Below are positions 6,472 through 13,207 of a stretch of DNA of 27,045 nucleotides, piece after piece. How positions within the stretch are numbered: the stretch's first letter is position 1; each line of letters starts with the position of its first letter. This stretch comes from JANQIO01 sp038746745. GTDB taxonomy: Bacteria > Pseudomonadota > Gammaproteobacteria > Pseudomonadales > Halieaceae. The position numbers were made by a program, and so were the translations under genes. Location of the stretch: contig JBCDKJ010000050.1 in the NCBI GenBank assembly GCA_038746745.1, forward strand, positions 1 through 27,045, written 5' to 3'. The notes beneath the pieces were generated by a model. The model searched no databases. It was not told where the DNA came from and worked only from the letters and a program-made list of their open reading frames with translations.

Positions 6472-8909
6472 CTTCGCCAGTACACGAAATGGCCCCTGAA
6501 TTGACTACCGACGTGCAGAGCCTTGCCATCGAAGCCGGCCAGCGCATCGCCCCCACCTGGCCGCTGGACCAGTTTATTGCGGTGAATCCCTGGTGGGAGA
6601 TGCGCGGCCAGTCTTACGCCGAGGTGGCTGCCAAAATTTCGCTGCTGGGGCATGCACAGGGTCATATGCCGCGCGACTGGTTCAAAGCGCAGTTCGAAAA
6701 CACCATACAACCGCAACACCTCGCGGCTGCAGCAGCAGAGGCCGAGTCCATTACCGAGCAAGCACTTATTGATTGGCTGGACGAGAAGGATCGTCTTCCC
6801 CACTGGCGTAACTTCAGCGATCAGATCGACAGCACGCGGAATCTGGAACGCCACGTGAGCTGGCACGATGAAATCGTTCAGCAGATCAGCCAGTTCTGCG
6901 CCAGCTACTACTCCAGCGGTACGCCGCTGCCCTCAGACCCCAACCAGTGCCTGTATGAAGCGTGGCTGGATAACGTGCGCCACGATCGCGGTATCGAAAT
7001 TCTGATGGGTGAGCGCGGTCTGCATCGCTGTTTTGAGGCGCTCCCGGCAACAGCGGATGCGCTGATCGACGAGGCCGCTTCGGAACTCAGCATTGAGCAG
7101 AGTCTGCTGAGTGACTACTTCCACGCACTGTTGCTGGACATTAATGGTTGGGCATCCTGGGTGTCTTACCAGCGCTGGCAATCGGCGCTGGTGGGCGGTT
7201 CGGATGACGCCATGCCGCAGATACTGGCGGTTCGGCTGGCCTGGGAACTGGTCTTATGGCGGCACTTCAATAACCGCGACCCTGAGGGTATGAAGCTGCA
7301 GGTACAAAGCTGGCACCAGCAGCTCTCGCGACTGCCCGAGATGCTGCGCCAGTTCAAAACGCTGCAGCGCCCAGCCATGGTGTGGCAGCGAGCAGCCGAG
7401 ATCGCCTTTCAGAGTCGTTTGCACGAAGAGCTTCGCAATATGCCGGAGACTGCGCAGAACGCTGCAACGCGGCCTGAGCTACAGGCGGTGTTCTGCATCG
7501 ACGTGCGCTCCGAAGTGTATCGGCGCGCGCTGGAGGCCCAGGACGACAACATCCAGACGCTGGGCTTTGCTGGCTTTTTTGGCCTGCCTATCGACTACCA
7601 ACAGAGCGGCACTGCCTACAAGCGTCCGCAAATGCCTGGTCTGCTGAATCCTGTGCTCACCGTACACGAAGCGATTGCTGATGGTGCGGCGCGAGCAGCG
7701 CGCAACAACCGTCGTGCGCGCTGGTCTGCGCTGAGCAAGAAAGCCCCGGCCAGCTTTGGATATGTAGAATCTGTGGGTATTGGCTATGCCATCACGCTGC
7801 TGCGCGAGTCGGTCTTGGGCGGAGCGCCTAAACACCCAGTTAACAGCTGCTGTAATACCAGCGACAAGCTGGTGGTGGAGTCATCTGATGGGGCACTCGA
7901 CATAGCGGCGCAGGCAGAACTCGTGGCCGGTGTGCTGGGGGCCATGACGCTGACAAGCAACTTCGCCTCAGTGGTCATGATTGTGGGTCACGGGAGCAGC
8001 ACGCGAAATAATCCACACGCTGCGGGACTGGATTGCGGCGCCTGCTGCGGACAGACCGGCGAAATCAACGTCCGGGTCCTTGCGCAGATACTGAATGATG
8101 CGGCTATTCGCCAAGCACTCGCGCAGTCTCACGATATCGACATTCCCAATGACACGCTTTTTGTCGCCGGTCTTCACGATACCACCACCGATGAAATGCG
8201 GTGTCTGAATGTGCTTCCAGAAAATGCCTCCCACGTGCAGGCGTGGCTTGACGGTGCCGGTGCCTCGTCCCGGCGCGAGCGCGCTCGCAGGCTCGGCCTG
8301 GACACCGCCGATTGCGACAGCGCGATCCGCGCGCGCAGCCGGGACTGGTCGCAAACACGCCCCGAGTGGGGCCTCGCCAATAACGCCTGCTTTATCGTGG
8401 CGCCGCGTTCGCGCTGCAAACACATCGACCTGGGTGGCCGCAGCTTCCTGCATGACTATAAGTGGCAGGAGGATGAGAAGGCCGGCTATCCGGTGCTTGA
8501 GCTCATCATGACGGCACCTATGGTGGTGACCAACTGGATTAACACCCAGTACAACCTCTCGGTGATCGACAACGAGACCTACGGCTGTGGCAACAAGGTG
8601 TTACACAATGTGGTGGGCGGCAATATCGGCGTTTTTGAGGGCAATGGCGGAGACCTGCGGATCGGCTTGTCCATGCAGTCGCTGAGTAACGGCGAACAGT
8701 GGATGCACGACCCGCTGCGGCTGTCGGTGTATATCGCAGCCCCCCGTGAACCGATCGCTGACATTGCGAGACGTCATGAGTTGGTGCAGCAGCTAATCGA
8801 TAATGACTGGCTCTACCTGTTCCGCCTCGACGACGACCCCAGTGTGATCGAACGTTATTATCGCGGCGAATGGATTCCGGCTGACGCGAGTCTGGCGTCT
8901 GCTGCCTAG
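6468..8909 (+). CDS. dabA: DabA, beta-carbonic-anhydrase-like subunit of the DAB inorganic-carbon transporter (DUF2309)
   Basis: This is an 813-residue protein of the DUF2309/PF10070 family. The zinc-site residues of characterised DabA are all visible with conserved spacing: C343 and D345 in VFCIDVRSEVYRR, and H508 and C523 in GHGSSTRNNPHAAGLDCGAC. The 15-residue distance from His to Cys equals that of the Halothiobacillus protein (H524, C539). The N-terminal segment PTWPLDQFIAVNPWW and the C-terminal YGCGNKVLHNVVGGNIGVFEGNGGDLR are also family hallmarks. The protein works with DabB at the inner membrane, converting CO2 to bicarbonate with energy from the cation gradient. The start at 6468 is set by AAGGAGG and the ATGA overlap with dabB. 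The stop is 24 bp from the converging PhoD-like gene. Confidence 0.95.
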   Translation: MTSPVHEMAPELTTDVQSLAIEAGQRIAPTWPLDQFIAVNPWWEMRGQSYAEVAAKISLLGHAQGHMPRDWFKAQFENTIQPQHLAAAAAEAESITEQALIDWLDEKDRLPHWRNFSDQIDSTRNLERHVSWHDEIVQQISQFCASYYSSGTPLPSDPNQCLYEAWLDNVRHDRGIEILMGERGLHRCFEALPATADALIDEAASELSIEQSLLSDYFHALLLDINGWASWVSYQRWQSALVGGSDDAMPQILAVRLAWELVLWRHFNNRDPEGMKLQVQSWHQQLSRLPEMLRQFKTLQRPAMVWQRAAEIAFQSRLHEELRNMPETAQNAATRPELQAVFCIDVRSEVYRRALEAQDDNIQTLGFAGFFGLPIDYQQSGTAYKRPQMPGLLNPVLTVHEAIADGAARAARNNRRARWSALSKKAPASFGYVESVGIGYAITLLRESVLGGAPKHPVNSCCNTSDKLVVESSDGALDIAAQAELVAGVLGAMTLTSNFASVVMIVGHGSSTRNNPHAAGLDCGACCGQTGEINVRVLAQILNDAAIRQALAQSHDIDIPNDTLFVAGLHDTTTDEMRCLNVLPENASHVQAWLDGAGASSRRERARRLGLDTADCDSAIRARSRDWSQTRPEWGLANNACFIVAPRSRCKHIDLGGRSFLHDYKWQEDEKAGYPVLELIMTAPMVVTNWINTQYNLSVIDNETYGCGNKVLHNVVGGNIGVFEGNGGDLRIGLSMQSLSNGEQWMHDPLRLSVYIAAPREPIADIARRHELVQQLIDNDWLYLFRLDDDPSVIERYYRGEWIPADASLASAA

Positions 8910-8933
8910 CCTTCGGCGGTGTATGGGTTCGCT

Positions 8934-10214
8934 TTAGGGAAAGGCATATTGCATAAGCTCTTCGCCCGCGGATGATCGAATGCTCAACGCGGGCGCCTGA
9001 TCCTTTGCCCATGTGAGCAGGCCAACTACCTGCCCTGTCGCCAGCACCTGTCCCTTCGGCGGCGCAAGGGCGGAAGGGGCGGGGTTTCTCGAAAACGGAC
9101 CCAGCACCAACTGGCGTAATCCCTCACCGTGTTCCGCCCAGACGGTGGTGTCGGTGCCCGGGGCGGTGAGCAAAATTGGCCGCGCCTTAGCGGCGGTGCG
9201 AAGCTGTTTGAGCAGTGCGCTGGATTCCTTGCGGAAGCGCGCCGTCGTAAAGGGCTCCCCCAGCGCAACGATGCGCAGTGATTTGTTCTGCGTCGCGTCA
9301 AGGCCGCCAATCAACCAGTCGATTTGAGCGCTGCCGTAGCGTTGTTCGGCGTTGCGGTGGGTGAAGGCGTCCAGTACGAACACGGCGACGTCGCCACGCG
9401 TGAAGCTATAGGATAAGTCCTGCTTGCTGGCTCTGCCTGCCACGGGCCAGAATCGGTCAAACACTGTGTTGCCTGCCAGGGGCAGGGCGGCCCAGCCGTT
9501 GGCTGTTCGGCCTAGATCGTCAGCACCCGGTGCCGCATATTGGGGCACAGTGGCCTGTAATGGGCGCAAATCTTCCCAGTTTCGTGCAAAGGCATACCGC
9601 AAATTGAGCCCCGCCGCAGCGCTGCGGTCGGCCTCGCGGACCAGGGTACTGTTACCCACCCAGAGCACGGCAGTGGGATCGGCCTCCATCAAGGGGGTGA
9701 TGGCCTCATATCCCGACACGGGATTGCGGGGCGGGAAGAGCACGTCATTAACAGCATGGGGGCCCAGCAGTGCCAGCCGTTCTTCACCCGTCTGTTCTCC
9801 GCTGAGTTCAGGTGTGCTGAAGCGCCGTTTGAAAGGCAGCTTAAAGGTCTTGCCATCGATGTAGAGCTTGTAAAAGTAGGTGCGGCCCGGTTCGACGCGA
9901 TCACAGCGGAACAACACGGTGAAGCTGTCTTCACGCGCGGTTTCCACTTCGGCGGTGACCCGTACCTTCTCGACAGCGTCTTCATCGTAGTAGGCAATAC
10001 GAACGCGGGCCTCTTTGGCGGTGCTCACCCAGATGCCAACTTCGCGCGGTGTCGTGTAGGCGATCATAGGGCCGCCTGCCAGAATTTTCGCGTTGAGGTC
10101 GCCTGTTAAGGTGACGTCTTCAAACGCCGGCTTGAGCACCGTTTCGGCCAGTGTGGCAGGGCAGCAGAGCAGCGCCAGCAGGGCCAGCGCTGCGCGGCAG
10201 TCAGGGCGCATCAA
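8934..10214 (-). CDS. Secreted PhoD-like (metallophosphatase-fold) protein with degenerate metal site
   Basis: This is a 426-residue protein with a Sec signal peptide (MMRPDCRAALALLALLCCPATLAE). Residues about 45-135 form the Ig/fibronectin-like domain that precedes PhoD phosphodiesterases (GGPMIAYTTPREVGIWVST, then a Y-F-Y-K-L strand). The rest follows the PhoD order: PTAVLWVGNSTL where GDxxY is expected, VPQYAAPGADDLGRTANG where a DDHD-type motif is expected, VFVLDAFTHRN like vLDtR, and AQIDWLIGGLDA like QxxWLxxxL. The GD and DDHD metal ligands are mostly replaced, so phosphatase activity is doubtful. The ATG overlaps the end of the upstream cytochrome gene by 14 bp, indicating coupled translation. 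Confidence 0.7.
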   Translation of the reverse strand: MMRPDCRAALALLALLCCPATLAETVLKPAFEDVTLTGDLNAKILAGGPMIAYTTPREVGIWVSTAKEARVRIAYYDEDAVEKVRVTAEVETAREDSFTVLFRCDRVEPGRTYFYKLYIDGKTFKLPFKRRFSTPELSGEQTGEERLALLGPHAVNDVLFPPRNPVSGYEAITPLMEADPTAVLWVGNSTLVREADRSAAAGLNLRYAFARNWEDLRPLQATVPQYAAPGADDLGRTANGWAALPLAGNTVFDRFWPVAGRASKQDLSYSFTRGDVAVFVLDAFTHRNAEQRYGSAQIDWLIGGLDATQNKSLRIVALGEPFTTARFRKESSALLKQLRTAAKARPILLTAPGTDTTVWAEHGEGLRQLVLGPFSRNPAPSALAPPKGQVLATGQVVGLLTWAKDQAPALSIRSSAGEELMQYAFP

Positions 10215-11097
10215 AATAGGCCGCGAGGAAGTCTGTCAGCTTGTCGAAGTGATCGTCGGTGTAGTGCGGATGTGCAGGCATATAGACCCCCTTCATATAT
10301 TTGGAAGGGTTGCGCACAAAGTCCCGGAAGTACTCGCTGTTATGCACGGCGTTGCCCGCTAACACGGGAAACACCCGGTTTGAGGTGGTGCCGCCAAAAT
10401 GGTCGTCTTCCCAGCGATGGCAGCTCATGCAGTTATTCATATAGATATCGCGACCCTGGTTGGCGCTGGCAGACAGCTCTGAGAATCCGCCGCTGTAAAT
10501 CGGCGCGTACTCTTCTTCATAGTTCACGATTTCCATGGAAACGGCTCCCCAGGGTCGCTTGCCACCGCCATCAAACAGTGTCTTGTACGCTGGCGCCAGG
10601 TCCTCAGAGACTGCCGCATAATAGGGTCCCAGATACTGCTCGTTAAGTGTTTCTGGCCAGTCGGGCGGGTTCAATCCATCAATCTGTAACACGATGAAGG
10701 GCTTGTATTCCGCGCGGAAGGGCTCTGTGAACAGCGTCAAATAGCCATCGCGGCAAATCATCAACAAGGTATCGGCACCCTCTTGTAAAGGCAGTGCAGC
10801 CATCACGTCATCCATGAATACCACGGTGACCTCGAAGGAAGGTTCCAGATAAAAGTCGACTTTAAGAGAGAGTGTTTCGGTGGGCAGCTTGAGCAGGTCC
10901 GCATGCGCGATAAAGCCTGACTCGTTTTCTGCCAGCCCCTTAATCAGGCCAGAGACCTCAAGATCGGTCTCCAGGCTCCGGGTCTTGGCAACCGCCAGCT
11001 CGCCGGCTGCGGCATTGAGATGGAACACTGATACAGTGACGCCCAGGACCAGAAGCAGAACAGCCCGTGCCATGGCGCTTTGAATGTGAATTTGCAT
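10201..11097 (-). CDS. Exported monohaem cytochrome c with a sulfite-oxidase-like N-terminal domain
   Basis: This is a 298-residue protein with a signal peptide ending near residue 32 (HLNAAAGE). The C-terminal part carries one haem site, C223-MS-C226-H227, and a likely axial methionine, M273 in GVYMPAHPHY, as in class I cytochromes c. The segment from about 45 to 200 (GLIKGLAE, HADLLKLP, DDVMAALPLQEGADTLLMICRDGYLTLF, YKPFIVLQIDG, WGAVSMEIV) has the strand order of the molybdopterin-oxidoreductase (SUOX-type) fold. I infer the fold only; cofactor ligands are not evident. It probably acts in periplasmic electron transfer. It is the first gene of an operon with the PhoD-like gene and is divergent from a lipoprotein gene. 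Confidence 0.75.
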   Translation of the reverse strand: MQIHIQSAMARAVLLLVLGVTVSVFHLNAAAGELAVAKTRSLETDLEVSGLIKGLAENESGFIAHADLLKLPTETLSLKVDFYLEPSFEVTVVFMDDVMAALPLQEGADTLLMICRDGYLTLFTEPFRAEYKPFIVLQIDGLNPPDWPETLNEQYLGPYYAAVSEDLAPAYKTLFDGGGKRPWGAVSMEIVNYEEEYAPIYSGGFSELSASANQGRDIYMNNCMSCHRWEDDHFGGTTSNRVFPVLAGNAVHNSEYFRDFVRNPSKYMKGVYMPAHPHYTDDHFDKLTDFLAAYFDAP

Positions 11098-11212
11098 AGC
11101 AACCCCCGTTAACTACATTCACTTTGCACCACAAAATACAGCAAAATTCAGGCCAGCATCAAAGCCGTAGAGCCGATTCGCTGCCTTACTGCGTACAGTT
11201 TCTATACTGAAG

Positions 11213-11271
11213 TTCGACACTGATTTTCGACACTTGTATTCGACACTTGTATTCGACACTTATATTCGACA
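11213..11271. repeat. Tandem array of 4.5 copies of a 13-bp unit
   Basis: The units start at 11213, 11226, 11239, 11252 and 11265, exactly 13 bp apart. The consensus is TTCGACACTTRTA; the first unit diverges in its last bases and the last is truncated to TTCGACA. The array sits in the 208-bp gap between the divergent cytochrome and lipoprotein genes, 35 bp before the lipoprotein start. It may be a multi-site operator, or it may be replication slippage. Confidence 0.85.
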
Positions 11272-11305
11272 AAGCCCCGACCGGCCGCCAAGGAGTGCAC
11301 TCGCC

Positions 11306-12070
11306 ATGTATAAATCCCTCGCCCTGATGTCTTTGACTGCGCTGCTTGGCTGCCAGGCGGTGGCGGACAGCTATGACGTGGTCTCCGAGTCCTTGCAGAT
11401 GACAGAGGCGCAGGTGCCCATCACACGAGACGATGAGTACCTCGTAGATTTGTCGATTGATATCAGCTACCTCGACGAGATGACCCAGTCGGACTATCCG
11501 GACTTCATTCAGCTCAAGAAAGATCTGAGAACCTGGGCGGACGGCTACAACTGGACACCTGCCGAGGGCGAGCCAATGGTGGGTTGGGAAACCATGGTGA
11601 GCGATCTCAGCATTGAGGTAATCGACAATTACCCGACTATCAAGTTTGTCGCCCTCAGTGCTTCTGTATACCCCAGCGCCGGGCAGCCTCATGCGCTGAT
11701 CTACAAGAGCCTGGCGCTGCGGCCGCGGGAGGCTAGTGACGCGGTGAATACACAGTTGTCAGTGGTGTTGCCGATTGTGTCCTACGGCATTGAGCAGCAA
11801 GGGCCTAATGTCATCGATCTCACCACCGAGCTGCAGTTTGCTCAAGCTGCTGGCGACTATCCCCCTCCCAGTGAGGTGTATGCAATGCTCTTTGAGCTGA
11901 TGGAAAATTATCCCAACGAGACTGATTTCTGGGAGACGCAGCTCAAAGCCATGAGCAAGGATTTGTTAAACACCTATTCCCAGCTCGACGCGATCGATAT
12001 GACCATGCGCGTGTATCCCACCGCGACGGTCGCCTATTTCCACCGCATCCATTGCCGCACGGAACGATAG
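11306..12070 (+). CDS. Lipoprotein of unknown function with an internal duplication
   Basis: This is a 254-residue protein with a type II signal: K3, a hydrophobic core and the lipobox LLGC (C16). I do not recognise a named family. The protein contains two related halves. Residues 47-123 have VDLSIDISY, DYPDF, WE (94-95) and VYP (121-123). Residues 170-238 have IDLTTELQF, DYP, WE (209-210) and VYP (236-238). The WE-to-VYP spacing is 27 in both. The strand-helix-helix-strand pattern resembles tunnelling-fold (T-fold) domains such as dihydroneopterin aldolase, but this is only a fold guess. The ATG at 11306 has AAGGAG ten bases upstream; the open frame further upstream runs through the tandem repeat and is not used. 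Confidence 0.7.
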   Translation: MYKSLALMSLTALLGCQAVADSYDVVSESLQMTEAQVPITRDDEYLVDLSIDISYLDEMTQSDYPDFIQLKKDLRTWADGYNWTPAEGEPMVGWETMVSDLSIEVIDNYPTIKFVALSASVYPSAGQPHALIYKSLALRPREASDAVNTQLSVVLPIVSYGIEQQGPNVIDLTTELQFAQAAGDYPPPSEVYAMLFELMENYPNETDFWETQLKAMSKDLLNTYSQLDAIDMTMRVYPTATVAYFHRIHCRTER

Positions 12071-12104
12071 CTGCGCCGACCATAACAGCGCGAATGATTG
12101 CAGC

Positions 12105-13193
12105 TCAGGTGGTATTAGTAGCAGGTTGCTGCTGCGTTACGCAGTGGATACCGCCGCCGCTTTCGTAGATTCTGTCGACCTCCAGCGCGACGATTTTTCG
12201 TCCCGGGTAGAGTTTGGCCAGGCCTTCCATCGCTACCGCGTCGGCACGCTTATCGTGAAACCTGGGTGTAAACACGGCACCGTTAGCGACGTAGTAGTTC
12301 GCGTAGCTGGTGAAGAGACTCTCATCAGTGTTGCGCGGTTCGGTGGCGCTGGGGATGTCCACCAGGGTGAAGGGTCGCCCCCTGGCGTCCGTTTCTGAAG
12401 CCAGAATCTTCCGTGACTCTTCCAGCGCTTCACCCCAGATACTGTCGTCACCGGGAAAGCCGCCGGTCATAATCAAGCCCGGCCGCACAAACCGCACGGC
12501 GCCATCGATGTGCCCGTCAGTGATATCGCGGCCGGCGACGCCAGGTAGCCAGATGACCTTTTGAATTCCAAGCAGGCGTTTGAGCTCCTCGGTCATCTCT
12601 GTTTTGCTGATGCCGGGATTGCGGTTGTCGTTGAGCCAGCAGCTGTCGGTGAGTAGCAGCGTGCCTTCACCGTCAAACTCGATGCCGCCTCCCTCGCCCA
12701 CCAAAGGGGTGGCGATGCGCGGTATCTTAAGGTGTTGCGCTACCCGCGACGCAATCAAACCATCGTCTGCTCGCGGTTCCTGTTTGGCACCCCAGCCATT
12801 GAAGTTGAAGTCCACCGCCGCAAGGTCTCCGGCCTTGTTGGTGACAAACACCGGGCCGCTGTCGCGCATCCACATATCGTTGGTCGGAATTGCAACGGGC
12901 TGCACGCGTTCGCCGCATAGCGCTTTCACGCTGGAATGGTCGGCTTGATGAGCTGCCATGTATACCGGCTCAAATTCACTGATAGCCTTGGCCAGTCTGC
13001 CCAGATGCAGCTGTATTTCCTCAAAGCGCTGTTGCTCGCCATAGATTGAGGCATTGTGCGGCCAGCACATCCAGGTAGCCGCGTGCGGGTCTTCCTCACC
13101 GGGGGCACGCCAGACATGCGCAGCATGACCTCTTGCGGCGGGCATCAGGCCCAGTGCCATGGTGAGTTTAAGTAGACTGCGGCGTTTGAGCAT
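12105..13193 (-). CDS. Agmatine deiminase / peptidylarginine-deiminase family protein with Tat-type signal
   Basis: This is a 362-residue guanidino-modifying enzyme of the bacterial PAD/AguA family, which hydrolyses agmatine to N-carbamoylputrescine and ammonia. Conserved blocks are WMCWPHN (41-47), NDMWMRDSGP (105-114), GEGGGIEFDG (167-176), DGHIDG (226-231, catalytic H228) and GGGIHCVTQQQP with nucleophile C351. The N terminus MLKRRSLLKLTMALGLMPAARG looks like a twin-arginine signal, which cytoplasmic AguA proteins lack, so a periplasmic role or a different substrate is likely. The start codon is 14 bp downstream of the CehA-like gene stop, so both are in one operon. No aguB-type carbamoylputrescine amidase is present nearby. 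Confidence 0.88.
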   Translation of the reverse strand: MLKRRSLLKLTMALGLMPAARGHAAHVWRAPGEEDPHAATWMCWPHNASIYGEQQRFEEIQLHLGRLAKAISEFEPVYMAAHQADHSSVKALCGERVQPVAIPTNDMWMRDSGPVFVTNKAGDLAAVDFNFNGWGAKQEPRADDGLIASRVAQHLKIPRIATPLVGEGGGIEFDGEGTLLLTDSCWLNDNRNPGISKTEMTEELKRLLGIQKVIWLPGVAGRDITDGHIDGAVRFVRPGLIMTGGFPGDDSIWGEALEESRKILASETDARGRPFTLVDIPSATEPRNTDESLFTSYANYYVANGAVFTPRFHDKRADAVAMEGLAKLYPGRKIVALEVDRIYESGGGIHCVTQQQPATNTT

Positions 13194-13207
13194 GGGTCAC
13201 TCTCCAT

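Noticed and set aside
8539..9012. A 157-codon minus-strand frame across the dabA 3' end
   Set aside because: It is antisense to conserved dabA sequence and to the PhoD-like 3' end, with no recognisable domain.
11203..11208. TATACT as a -10 element for the lipoprotein gene
   Set aside because: No -35 element is found at 16-18 bp upstream, so the promoter cannot be called.
11213..11271. Possible CRISPR-like array
   Set aside because: Units are only 13 bp and contiguous, without spacers, and no cas genes are present.
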